From Mastigias papua (taxonomy: Eukaryota; Cnidaria; Scyphozoa; Rhizostomeae; Mastigiidae): a DNA stretch of 64,000 bases. Position 1 is the first letter of the stretch. Every line of letters begins with the position of its first letter. The stretch covers positions 13,705,786 through 13,769,785 of the forward strand of contig OZ025278.1 in assembly GCA_964019165.1 (NCBI GenBank). The letters run 5' to 3'. Shown here piece by piece: positions 44,889-59,690 of this stretch. Both the position numbers and the translations under genes were made by a program. The notes beneath the pieces were generated by a model. The model was given only the letters and a program-made list of their open reading frames with translations, was not told where the DNA came from and searched no databases.

Positions 44889-44978
44889 CTAAAAAAGTGT
44901 AGCAACAGAACAGTAATGCACTGTCGTCCTTATCATACTTATCAAATTCTTCTAATCCGCTTGTTACTGTGTAAATAA

Positions 44979-47484
44979 TTAATGAAGGGGCCTGGTACTT
45001 CCGAACTGGTCAGGTACCCATTGGTTCCAATATAATAACTATTGTTTTATTGTCTGAAGCAATCTCCAACCCACCAGTCATGATCAAGAGGCCACCATGC
45101 AGAGCTTTTTCTACGAAGCATGCGTGCTGTTGCCCATTCTCGCGTGTCGTGCGAGATCTATGTGCCTCGTTGTCATATGACACGCATTGAAGGTCTATAT
45201 ATATTTGGCACTATGAGCTGATGGCGTTATCAAACGGAATCTTAGATAAATAATCATTTCTGGAGCTGTTGTAACTGTGATGTGTTTCAACTCTATATGA
45301 AACATTGGGTCAAAGATGATATCACTTGTGAATTCAAGATTGCAATAAAGAGCCAATATGAGAGAGTCTGCTAGATTCTTCAGTTCTCCTTCAAATCACA
45401 TGGTGCATTGCTCGCTGGAGGTAGGAAAAAGCTTCCAAGTGTCTCATTATTATTTTCAATAACTGCAACCCATGATACGAATGCAGAAAATACCATGAAC
45501 AGCCAAACATACAATTGAGAATCTCCTGACTGAAGTCAACAGGAAACAATTGCTATGACTAAGATCGGGACAAAACAAGCAAAGTCCTCTGTATACGTAA
45601 TGAGAAGGCGCGATCTGAGAAATCTTATGCATAAAAGATAGAAGAAAAATAACTAGGGAAGACGGAGGGAGAAGAATCTAGACTGTATAACCCGATGAAT
45701 CTGATAGGAAAAAGCAACTTACCTTGTATAACTGATAGAAAATATAGAATTCTGGCAGCGAATGATCTAAGAAGAAGAAAAATAAGGAAAGTAGCCTTTT
45801 CCAATTGTAAGCTTAGACATTTCATAGGAAGTACCTTTTACTGCTTTTGGAGGTTAAAGTAAGCGAATGCAATGTTCCTTGCCCTTGAGCGCTTTCTGCT
45901 AGAACTGGTCCAAATCCTGGAGCATCGATTTATAAGGCAGAAGGCCAGTTCCCTTCCTAGGGCTGTCTTTTTCGTCCTGATGAAATCAACATGTGCTGCC
46001 AATTGGAAAAAGATCACCCGTACCATGGCCCGAGGCTGCCTCGCATCACCCATCTTCCGTATGGTGGGGAGGGGGGTAGGTGAGCACTCCAGTGGGTCTA
46101 CTGCTCACAACTTAGCATAATTAGCTGGGCCTAAATGAGTCAATGGCTCATTATTGTGGTTTACGCTACATGAAAGCACGCCTACTTCCATTGGCTAGTC
46201 GCAAGTATTGTAAAGAGAGGGCAATAAAATTGTACACTTTTAAGTTTTCTCATTCCCTACCTTGAATGATTTGCTTTCAGCAATCGTAGCATCAGCATTC
46301 AGTGAAAACTACAATCGGGCCTTTGTATTGGGTCGTAATTTTCAGCCATATTGATACTGTACAAAAGAAAGTGCGCCTTCGTCGCTCTGATATCGACGAA
46401 CCGTCAATTGACGAAGCTTTTATGGTGCTCCTAGGCAAACCCATTGAAAGTGTATTAAAAAAATATATAAAGATATCTATACATACAAATGCACTGCATT
46501 TCGCCTAACAAGGAAAAAGTCAACAAAAGGTCTTTTCTGCGCAATATTGAGCCTCATTTTCAATCAAAAGGCCTCTTTTTCAAACCGAGCTTCAGTACGA
46601 TCTATTCTATGTGGCTTTTATCCATGCAAAGTAAAAGTCAAAAGGGATAAAAAAGTTAGGTGAAGGAGATATACGTACTGCATTGTCAGCGTCAACAGGC
46701 AGAGCGGCCAGCTCCTTTCCACGTCTTGTCTGTCTTCCTAGTCCGCATCAGGTACCCATTTTCTGCTGTTTGAACAGTTAGCATGCATACAAACAAAATT
46801 CACAGGTTCGAATCGATCCACCGAGCTTGCGCACAACAGACGAGACTCCAATCGAGTACTCGCCAGTTATTAGTATAGTAAATGTAGTTCAAGCAATGCA
46901 TTCAAACTAAACAAGTAACTTGATAAGGCCATATTTGCTACTGAAGAAAAGATAAAAATTAATAGTTAAAATAATTAATCCACAACACAGAAATCCAATC
47001 GTTGATGCTATCAATAAATAATTCTAAGGTCTAATTTACCGGTTGAAAGTAGTGAAATATATATCTAAAAAAATATATGTATAATTTATTTATATTGCAT
47101 AAACGATTACAAAGATGATGATATTGATCTAGAACCGACGGTGTTACCTATTGAGATGTTAAGGAATGTATACTAAAAATGCAAAGACTGGTAGAGTCGT
47201 TACTGCCGTGCGGATCCATCTCGTTCAAGAGCTGGTAGTATTGCACCCTATTTTAAACAGCTTTGCGAATCAATAATTGCAAGAAAATCTACGATAATGA
47301 ATAATAAGTAGAGTGATATGAAGGGGATTTCCGTTTTAGTATAAGCAGTGGTAATATAATACCAGATAAAGTTTATGATTTGATGCTCTAGCATTCGAGA
47401 TCTAACAACGTGCGGTTAGCATCGTCCATACAGAAACGTCCTCTTGTGCATTGCATTCAGTGATTTATAAATGGCATGAGTCGA
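44979..47484. other. no gene recognised
   Basis: Several short frames occur on both strands but none has recognisable motifs. A B-box-like string (ggttcgaatcgatcc) at about 46804 has no convincing A box. Confidence 0.4.
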
Positions 47485-47925
47485 CATACACTCTTTTTTT
47501 AAAAACCAGCAAAATCGAGGTTCCAGGTGGCTGTTCTTAATTTTTCCAACATTTTTTAGGCTGGATTGTTCTTAATTTGTTCTTAAACTTGTGATGTGTA
47601 GGCAACATAGACATTAGACAATAAACAAGACAATATTTGATGTTTATGAAACAGGTATTAGTTTTAATAACATCAGCAGCAGATGAAAGATATACGTTCT
47701 GTCAGATCTATAATCCTTGCCAAAAGTCTTTGTACACTTAGAGCTTTTTGCACACTGATGATTAAGGTGTTTCAAGGACTTACAATTGGAAAACATTGTA
47801 CAAAGCTTAACAACTTTCATACGTTTCAAATCATTTTACGACAGTGCTTCAGTGTCAGCTTGTTCTTAATTTTTTCTTAATTTCTCATCAGTTTTGAGGC
47901 TCGTATTCTCATAAAATTGCTCATA
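47485..47925 (-). repeat. repeat copy, reverse complement of 12330-12745
   Basis: Begins 'acactctttttttaaaaacc' and ends near 'gttttgaggctcgtattctc', the reverse complement of the 12.3-kb copy. It carries matching blocks (ggtgtttatg-type, gcttcagtgtcagcttgttc). Confidence 0.65.
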
Positions 47926-48902
47926 TAAAAAAAGAGTGTATGCTGAAAATATGTGGATAGCCGATGCCTAGGAGTGATAAAGAAGCAGCATATAAGTCCA
48001 GTCCAATGCAGCAAACTTTCAGAGTCGCGTCAAAAAGAATCCTTCAAATCTGCTGTTCATCATTCAGATACAAGCTTGTAGATAGCCCAATACAATAGGC
48101 TTAATAATAGTTAATTTGTAAATGGTTCACTAGATTGTACCTCATCAGCTCCTTATTCAGCAAGTCGACTTCAAATACTCTCGATAAAGCGATGTATAGG
48201 ATTGTGCATGCCTATCTAATTAGAAGGAGAAGGCAAAGCTTGATATCCTATCTTCAACGGATTGTTTCAACCCATATTACAAAATGAATATTTGTTATAC
48301 GTGGTATAAAAGTAATGAAACGCTTCACTCCAATGCGTTCCTCTCCATTATTTCTGCCTTGTTCTCCTAGAGCTTTTCACATCGATTCTGGGGTTCATTT
48401 GTGGCAAATCCACTTTCTTACAACCATCACAGTTAATGCTATGCTTGACAAGACTTTTATCGGGGTGATTTCAGTGTTATAACCTTTATCCTCTAAATGT
48501 GATCACTTTCCTAATGATGGCTACTGCTGAACAATCCAAGTCGAATCTGTTCCGGCTTTTATCCTAAAGCTGTGTTGTTTCTTTTAAGTCCGTAGTTGGT
48601 TACAGTTGAGCAGAGTTCAGGCAAATGGGATGATGTGTTGAGCAATGGTGTCGTAGGCACAAATGGTAGGGATGCCTCCTCTACTAGACAGGTTAGCTTT
48701 CGGGGGCATTCATACGCCCAAAACATAATGTTCTTTATTTATAAACCGTACCTTTAATTGAGACAGGCCTCAAATACCATCTCAGAACTCTACGCTAAAT
48801 TAAAGAAAATTATCAATATGCAATAATGCGCACATACATTGTGACTTCCTCTACGACTACGTTGATATCAACCAAAAGAGCAATCTTCGCGATTACGCCT
48901 AT

Positions 48903-49191
48903 AGATCAGGGGTGGCGCCAGGAAAGAAATAATAGGGGCTCAAATGCTACCAAAGTGCCGGCAGCGAGCGACGCGAGGAAGCTCTGAAAAATCACGCCTT
49001 TCAGATCGGCTTAAAATGCGATGACGCAAGCTCACTCAGATCGCAATGTAGTAAAGAAATATGGAAGTGCCAGGGCAAGTTTTGAAAGTGCCGACAGTGC
49101 ATAGAAATCTTCAAAAATCGAAGTGCCAATGGGGGCCCAGTGTAGCGTTGGGGATACGCTCCCCAAACGCCCGCGGTGGCGCCATCCCCGA
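48903..49191. mobile_element. GC-rich MITE-like element with TGGCGCCA ends
   Basis: Left end 'aggggtggcgcca' and right end 'tggcgccatcccc' are reverse complements with one difference. The interior is clearly more GC-rich than its surroundings (ccgcggtggc, ggcagcgagcgacgcgagg) and has no maintained ORF. A fragment at about 63500-63545 ending 'cggcacccctgatctagca' may be related. TGGCGCCA is itself palindromic, which weakens the inference. Confidence 0.45.
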
Positions 49192-49702
49192 AATTGATAA
49201 TGCCTACATACCTGACAGGTAGTGCAGACAAAATGATCTGTCCTCTCACTGTGCCATAAAATCTTAGCTGAATATTACAAACATCTCAATTAACGATTAC
49301 CCGAATTCCTTACACAACCCATACTTCTATCTCGCTACTGGAACATATTGTTCTGGTCTACGATGTTGTTCTAAAATAGCATAAATTATGTTGCATAAAT
49401 TATGCACAAATTATACTGCATAAATTATGAATATTGTCTATTGCTGCACACATCTTTGTCAATTCTCTAAACTCCTTTCATCCAGTCCTAGCAGTCCTTT
49501 CTGATTTTAGGATGAATGTCCCTGAATCTTGGCTTTCAATACTGCGATGCCATTTCTTCGGGCACTGAAATCAGAGTGATGACAAGAGGGTTTGCATCTG
49601 ACATGGTACAGAGGCAACTATTTGGCCTCTCTTTCAGTATGTCAGTCCTCTGTTACTGTTTGGACCGGTATTTAAAAACCAACAGCGCTTTGTTGCATCT
49701 CC

Positions 49703-52473
<2,771 letters not shown>

Positions 52474-52778
52474 CTGAAAACTACAAAAGCAAAGAGAACT
52501 TGACAATGACTGCAGGAAAGTTGCAGAAATTGAAGCACTGTAGATTGTGTACTTGACATTCAATTGTCTCGGAGCATCAATACTGAATTGGTATACTAGA
52601 AACAGTTTAAAGGCTGGTTTCCGTATAATCGTTTGGATAGCTTAGATCGTTCGGACAGAACTTATGCCTAGAGGGAAGATCTTTGTCCACCAAGTCGTCT
52701 CGGTCTCTTCGGATCGCCTGGAAAATGTTTGAATAATCGTCTCGGTAGTCCGTACAATTCGGCGCGACCCAAATGATC

Positions 52779-52854
52779 CATCCATTCATTCATTCATTCA
52801 TTCATTCATTCATTCATTCATTCATTCATTCATTCATTCATTCATTCATTCATT
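52779..52854 (+). repeat. (ATTC)n microsatellite
   Basis: About 18 nearly perfect ATTC units. Confidence 0.97.
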
Positions 52855-53267
52855 TTTAAATAATTCTACATGGTGGCCCCTCAGGTCTAATGTCTGTTTT
52901 ACACCCAAACGATCATATGGAAGCCAGCCATAGAAGGTTTCAGTAAATTATTGGTTGCATTGAGTCAATTCGAACAAACAGGCTCATTACAAGCAACATG
53001 ACTAAAAATTCATTGTAAAAAGGAAACAAATGATATCATAATGTTCTTAAACAGCAATATAGTCGATGCATTTATGCTCGCTTTCCTCGGTGTAATTTGT
53101 CAAGTCTGTACCATAGAGAACTTTTCATTCAAAATTGTGAGAATTCTGGCATTCTGCTCTCTATTTGTTTCTTATTATCTTGGTTATGTTCGCGTTAATG
53201 CAAGAGTCATAATGTACTGCAGAGAGCTTTGTTGAAGAGGAGCCAAATGCTAACACATTCATTACCG

Positions 53268-53561
53268 TAAATCCTCGAATTATCCCCCTGGGGGCTTATT
53301 TATTTTTGATCCTTTTTGGGTGGGGCTTATTCGAGGGGGGGGCTTATAAAATTATTTGACAAATGCCGTATAAAAAGCTCATTGTCAAAGCTCCTCTTCT
53401 CCATACTATTACAAGAACAGTATAAATTTGAGCATTAGTCTTTATGAAAGTCTTCATCGTCATCAAGGGTGGGGGCTTATTCGAGGGGGGCTTATTAACA
53501 ATTTGAAGTTCTAGCATGGGGGCTTATTTGAGGGGGGGTTAATTCGAGAATTTACGGTACT
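53268..53561 (+). mobile_element. MITE-like repeat with CGAATAAGCCCC motifs (copy 2)
   Basis: Starts 'accgtaaatcctcgaatt' and ends 'aattcgagaatttacggta', so its ends are near-perfect inverted repeats of at least 16 bases. Internal 'ggggcttattcgagggg' motifs recur on both sides. A more diverged copy lies in the opposite orientation at 18884-19175. Confidence 0.8.
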
Positions 53562-55190
53562 GGAAAATATTATCAGGAAAGATGGTTATTTGGTTGTGGT
53601 CTTACAAGTAGTTCATAAATGTTGTTGTACAAAAATCAATTCTGAATTATGGACAACTTGAAGAACGAACAAGCTTCTGAAAATTATTTAAAACTAAGAA
53701 CGCTCCAGCTTCTGCTACACTTATCTTGTACTTCGTCTACTGCCAAAACTCTTTGGAATACCCATTAAATAATGTTTATTTGACAAGAGTGAGATTCCAG
53801 TCGAACGTGAAGACTAGTAGTCAACTACCCATAAAACCAAGTTGAAAATAGGGTTCGAATGGTTTGCTGCGAATAAGACCTGTTTAACTCAACATTTCTC
53901 CAAGACTTTTTGGCAGGCATTGCTGTAACATGAAAGACAATACAAACATGAAAGACAATACAGCCAAATCTTCTACATATTTTTTGAAATCGCCTGGAAC
54001 TGACAAAGTAATCGTTATAAAAACAGCTGGCTTGTTAATTTTCACTTGTATAAGGCACATCAAAACATGGCAGAGGCGTGGGTAGGAATATTCATACGAG
54101 GGGCAAGAAATGAAAATTTCCCATCAACAACACAAGTATATTCGTTTTTTACAATCGGTCTATATAGCAACTATTCTGTTATATTACAGTTTTTCCTTTC
54201 GAAATTTAACATTTAAATATAGGACGTAAATTTCCCTTATTTTAGGTCCTGATACGTTCACAATGCCTATTATTAGAATAGCCACCTACAGCATGACTCT
54301 TGCTACTGAGATCACTTTGTGTCGTAAAAAATTAAGCAGCTCTGGAGTTGATAGAAGGCTTTATCTGGCTCTTCTGCCACTCCAATAGAATTAATACCAT
54401 CTTCTGCTAATTATATTTTTGCTCTTTGCAACTTATTCTCTCCGCCAGTGTTCATTTTGTTTCAGTGTCAAGACCCCTGAATGACAACCTACCGAGTTTA
54501 AACCATTGAATTTAAGTCAAGCCCAACTTATGAAGAAGGCTTAGTGTAAGATCCATACTAATTCCTAGCAAAGTCGAGCTGTTGTGACACTGAACACTTA
54601 CAAATTACGCGTGGGTATCATAACATTGATCAACAGAGAGAAATTCAAGAATGCATGAACCGTGCTTGTCGCGTTTGTACGGCGTCTTTGCATATAAATC
54701 ATATTGCATTCAATGTCAATCCGAGTGATTCAGGCGACAATCAACAAGCTACTGACTAATTCAAAAAAAATAACGATGCAACAAATAGGCCATGTGGTAT
54801 GTCTCGTTGACATACTCAAATACACGGCTTTTTATAGGGAACTGCCTTATAGGAAACCTACACGTAGAAGACAAAAAATCTAACGAGCCTTTACAACTAA
54901 CGACAAAATCTCTAAAGAACTTTTCAATTTGGAATATTCTCAACACTGCAAACAATCGAGAACTTATCACTTGTTTAGTTACTTACATACCTAATTATTT
55001 ACATACTTAATTATTGTACATGCTATTGTTATAATGGAATATATTGAATGAAACTTACTTAATAATTTATTTACCTATGTATTTACCTACTTCAAAAATT
55101 ACAGACTATATCGGTCTCAGGAACTGTGAAAATCATGAAAACTTTTATGGGATTCAAAATGTAAAATCGAATCTAGAACTGCACGCCTCA

Positions 55191-55881
55191 AGGGGTCAGT
55201 CATTTATGACTCTGGGTACCGGGCCGGGCTAGAATTCGGGAATGTATGAAAACATTTCCAAGGACACTTGGGGGTATGAAACTTTGTGGAGAATTGTTGA
55301 GGAAAATGAAATCCTTTAAAGACAAAATCTGAAGACAATCAGCTCAATAATTTGCAGAAGTCTATTGATCACTGTATTTATACGTATCTAGTTGTCAGAG
55401 TTTCTCCAACAGCAATTTTTCTTTGATTTAAGTTTTCCATGATATACTGCGTTAATGTAGTGCTCCTATCAGCATTCATCACAGCTGTCCGTTCAAATGA
55501 AATGTTTCAAACATAAACAAACTTTTTCATGAAAACTTTTCAATACCTTATGGATAGAAATCTCACAAAGAATGCTATTTCCAATAGTGTGTACAAAGAT
55601 TTTTCTTGCAATAATTTCCCAGCAAGTAATTTTGCAGAACACATTTTTTATAGGTGATCTTTAAGTAGATGAAAGTGGCAATTGCTACTTTAAAAGTAGC
55701 CATGAAGAAATCTACCCTAATACCCTTACAGGGTAGATAGCAACTAGGGTGTGAAACTTGTTACTTATATCTCAACGGGGTATGAAAACTTTTAGAGAAA
55801 AATTTAAGGGGTATGAAACTTTTGGCCATTTTGTAAGTTCTAGCCAGCCCTGGTACCCAGAGCTGTAAATGACTGACCCCT
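55191..55881. mobile_element. 691-bp element with ~43-bp terminal inverted repeats
   Basis: Left end AGGGGTCAGTCATTTATGAC continues through tctgggtacc and gggctagaa. The right end, from ttctagccagccctggtaccc to TAAATGACTGACCCCT, is its reverse complement with a few differences. Sub-terminal 'ggggtatgaaactttt' motifs also occur on both sides. There is no ORF of useful length, so it is a non-autonomous DNA element or a large MITE. No clear target-site duplication is visible. Confidence 0.85.
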
Positions 55882-56202
55882 AAAAATCACAGGCAATCCA
55901 GTTTTGGTAGGAATCATATAGGCTCTAGACTTTTTGATGCTAACTGTGGGCTCCATCTGCAAAGCCCGTTCGGTTTAAAGTATTTATCACAGGCTCTATT
56001 TTCCCCAACTGTCCCAATTGGAGATTTGGTGAAAAAGAAGTGCTAAATTCATCACTGGAAAGAACGAGGCATCATAAACCAGAATGCCCAGTAATTTGGT
56101 TTCCCAAGATGTTTCGTGCGATAGAGGGGGGAAATTGAGCTGTTGCATCTTATGTAAAAGCAGCAGGATTTAGGAAAGTGAAAAGTGAAATTGTAAGTAA
56201 AC

Positions 56203-56276
56203 AACCGACCCGAGCGGGATTCGAACTCATCACTTTGTAAATCAGTCGCTCCTTTATTGCATCTTAATAGCTAAGG
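56203..56276 (-). mobile_element. tRNA-like SINE remnant
   Basis: On the minus strand, TTAGCTATTAAGATGC resembles a pol III A box, and GAGTTCGAATCC is a B box. It is followed by CGCTCGGG. The anticodon arm does not pair well, so it is not a working tRNA. Confidence 0.5.
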
Positions 56277-57177
56277 TAATATCAGAAGATTAGACTTAGG
56301 GGATATACGGGCCCATATTCACATTTAAGCCTTGTTTCAAACCTTCTCCAATAAACAAAATCGTCTTTTTCATTCATAGCACTGAAAAGGATTTGATATG
56401 GGCAGAATGTGCCCTACGTCAAAGGATGAGACAAGCTGTGAGAATCATTCGTATCAAGCCGTTCGCAGAATTCGCGGCCATGTTTGATGCGTTGTTCATG
56501 AAGTAGCATGAATAAATATCCCGGCCTCGTGCGCAGGTATAAACAGGGAGCTTAGAGCTCAATATTTTGCCCGCGTAGAAAAGCACACACAACAGCTCTG
56601 TAGCCTTCAAGTCCTTAAGACAATCCGATCTTTTAATCTAGAGCACCGTTCTATTTGTCCTTTTATTTGGCGCGAATGCTTTTCAACGTAAATCGAGGCC
56701 TGTGACGGAAAACCTGAGCGATTTAAAAAGAAAGCGTTCTTTAGAGTGTTGGAAACGCGGTTGCTAGATAGAGTTAACGCCATTCAAATGAAGTCCTTGA
56801 TAGTGATGCGAGTGGTTCTGTAGGGCAAAATAAACAGCCTTTCGGAAGGGCAGTGTCATGCGTACCGCTGTGTAAGCTCACGGTAGATTGAAATCAAAGG
56901 TAAGGGATAGACTGCATGAGTCCCTTGTGTAAGCTATGTAAATTGAATAGAATATAGAAACATGGCGGTAATAACGGAATCACATATCCGTGGGATTAAA
57001 TGAAGAAAAAAGGAATTGTTGAGACGTTAAGATATGTAGTGAATATATGGAAATGGCAAACAATTTGTAACTAAGAACACTTAAGCTAGAAGGAACTCAT
57101 AAATTCACACGTTATGGCTATCAATCAGTAATTTTTAACTAGTTATGGAATTTCTGTATAATTTACAAAGGAAATGT

Positions 57178-57424
57178 ATGTATGAATGAATGAATGAATG
57201 AATGAATGAATGAAAGAATGAATGAATGAATAAATGAATGATAAGTGAATAAGTGAATGAACAAATGAATGTATGGATGGATGGATGGATGGATGGATGG
57301 ATGGATGGATGGATGGGTGGATGGATGGGTAAATGGGTGGGTGGATGGGTGGGTGGATGGGTGGGTGGGTGGATGGGTGGGTGGGTGGATGGGTGGGTGG
57401 ATGGGTGGGTGGGTGGATGGATGA
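57178..57424 (+). repeat. (GAAT)n-(GGAT)n-(GGTG)n tetranucleotide array
   Basis: GAAT units change to GGAT from about 57273 and then to mixed ggat/gggt/ggtg units. The long His/Pro/Thr frames on the minus strand arise from this array and are not genes. Confidence 0.95.
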
Positions 57425-57897
57425 TTGAATGATACAGAGATGAAACAGCAGATAAGACAAAAGCAAATGAAAGAGCAGAAAGCAAGTAACCAAATGAGCA
57501 AATGAATAAAAGAGTGAAAGAGGTATTAAGTGCATTTATAAATCAATCAACATCAAATAAGTAATCAAATGAAATAGTAACATATAATATAATGATAATA
57601 TTAACAAAATTTAGTACGAAATGAAGGGATCATTAGGGCTACACCAAACATCAATATCTCAAGGAAGATGTTTAAAAAGTTGAGAGGAAAATCTTGTTTG
57701 AGGAAAACTATGATTGTCCAACACCATGCCGATGCATGTTCCTTAGAAATTCAATTTTGCAACTAAAGCAAGGTGAATAATCATTGTATCGTACCTGTTT
57801 GTATTGCTTTTTCAAATAAACTGGCCCACGCTGTAGTGCTCTTGTGGATGAAGTTCTAAAATAATGCAACAGGAGAAAAAAAGTTCAAAAGGCTGGT

Positions 57898-58245
57898 GCC
57901 ACAGGATGGATGTCAAAAGATTGATGTCAGAGGACTTATATCAAGGTACTGATATCAAGGGATGAATATCAGAAGACTGATGTCACAGGGCTGATGTCAC
58001 AGGACTGATGTCACAGGGCTGATGTCACAGGACTGATGTCACAGGGCTGATGTCACAGGACTGATGTCACAGGGCTGATGTCACAGGACTGATGTCACAG
58101 GACTGATGTCACAGGATTGATGTCAAAGATTGGATGTCAGGGGACTCATGTTAAAGGACTTATGTCAAGGGGTGAATGTTAACTCTTGTCACAGGGCTCA
58201 TGTCAAAGGGCGAGTGTTAAAGGGCTGATGTGATAGAACTGATAT
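57898..58245 (+). repeat. 14-bp minisatellite with 28-bp higher-order period
   Basis: Unit gatgtcacaggRct. In the core (about 57978-58108) units alternate gggct and ggact, giving a 28-bp period. Units decay toward both ends (gatatcaaggg, gatgtcaaaaga). About 24 units in all. Confidence 0.92.
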
Positions 58246-59106
58246 CAAAGGAAAAATTGCTGCTCTTCAGCGTTTCAAAACTATAGTCAATGTGGAGCTA
58301 ACTTATTTTAACTCCAGTTAAGCATTAAGGATGACGTGGAAAAATAACAATCTTTGATGAAATATTGCTGCAATTCAAAGGATAGCACTGCCATATCGTA
58401 TACATATAATCATACCACTTTCCAGCGGAAGGCAAACGCCCTTGGCTACTGACTATACAACACTCAAAATTCTATATAGTAACATGTAGAGAGTTGGATG
58501 ATTGTGCATAGACGAGTATGGAAATGCATAGAATATTTTGTGCAGGGGCAGTTGCTTCAATGCAAAACTGAAGTAAATAGAGAGACATATTAAGAGCATC
58601 TAGCTTCTTTTATTTGATAGTTCTATACATTTGCTCAACTTAGCAGCAAGCAAAATGTCATGTGTTGCATAGTCAAAAATAAACAGGGTCTGTTCGGGCC
58701 TTGATTGGAGATTATTTTCTCATAAACATTTGACCCAATCTTGGATTTTAAGCTGGACGTTCGTAACAGTCACTGTATTGTTAGGAAAACTGTCGCACTC
58801 AAGGAACCTATGAAGTACAGGCCATACAGGTCAGAAGACCAGGGCATTAATCAAAGACTAATGTACTCCTCTAAGATAAGCAGAAAACCAATCTGTCGAA
58901 ACAATTTCTACAATCATGAGTAGGAGAACAGAATCTAAAACCAAATAACTAGTTTGGTTAATCCCATAAACACGTTTGCTTTATACGAAAGTGGTTAATA
59001 AGAAAGCAGTACTCGACTGTTCAAAAGATAAGAATGCTAAGTGCTGGACTTTGAGGCTTGGGAAAGCTGATAAGTCGATACACATATGGAATCCCAATTT
59101 TTACAC

Positions 59107-59240
59107 AAGTACGACATCTCTTTTGCTTAAGTGACATTGATTTTCTGTGACAACCTATGAGGTATTTCTGTGTTATGTTTTTGTAGTACCTGTTCTGCTT
59201 TGCAAGATTGCAGTAATACACAATCTCAAGCATTCTTGCT
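59107..59240 (-). CDS. candidate upstream exon of the Wnt gene
   Basis: The minus-strand frame reads YYKNITQKYLIGCHRKSM, then SLKQKRCRT. It ends one base into a codon at a GTGTAA donor (59106). Joining in phase 1 to the exon at 52473 gives ...SLKQKRCRT-Y-PKRRQETDAI. This fits the Wnt consensus 'C..l.gLs.rQ...Cr..P' immediately before the ECxxxF block. An acceptor (ctttcttag) lies at 59241. There is no signal peptide, so a further upstream exon would be required. The short match and weak donor keep this tentative. Confidence 0.45.
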
Positions 59241-59495
59241 AAGAAAGTGTTATGAAAGTCTCAGTACTGAGATAGATAAAAAGTTCAAATGTGTATTTCT
59301 GACCCTAACATTTGTCGAGTCATTCTAATTCAATGCGTGGAACATTGCAAGTCTCTTGTGCCGCTCTTGTGCAAAGTCCTATAGAATGCTAAAGATCAAC
59401 CCAGAAAACCTGTCCACCACACAGCCTGACCTTCTTCCTTTTTAACCCCCTTTGTTGTTGCTTATGCCCCCCACTTATCATCTCGATTGCTATCC

Positions 59496-59690
59496 AGCAT
59501 AGCCACTAAGTCCTTGAGAACTCTGATCAGGTTTATATTCTCCTGACCTAATTGACCAATCATCATGCAAAATTGGCCTAAATTTTGCTGTGGAACTCAG
59601 GTGTGGTCAGAATCCTGCATGATGATTGGTCAGTTAGGTTGGGAGAAAATAAAACCTGATCAGAGCTCTCAAGCATCCGGTGGCTATGCT
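59496..59690. mobile_element. palindromic MITE (family copy 2)
   Basis: Ends AGCATAGCCAC and GTGGCTATGCT are exact inverted repeats. Long inner arms (gagaactctgatcaggttt against aaacctgatcagagctctc) fold the whole element into one hairpin. It is related to 5211-5376. Confidence 0.85.

Larger units (their letters stand above)
52474..59106. other. putative 6.6-kb Wnt intron or upstream region with repeats
   Basis: Contains the ATTC array (52779), GAATAAGCCCC repeat (53268), MITE (55191), tRNA-like remnant (56203), tetranucleotide array (57178) and 14-bp minisatellite (57898). No other exon was recognised. Confidence 0.45.
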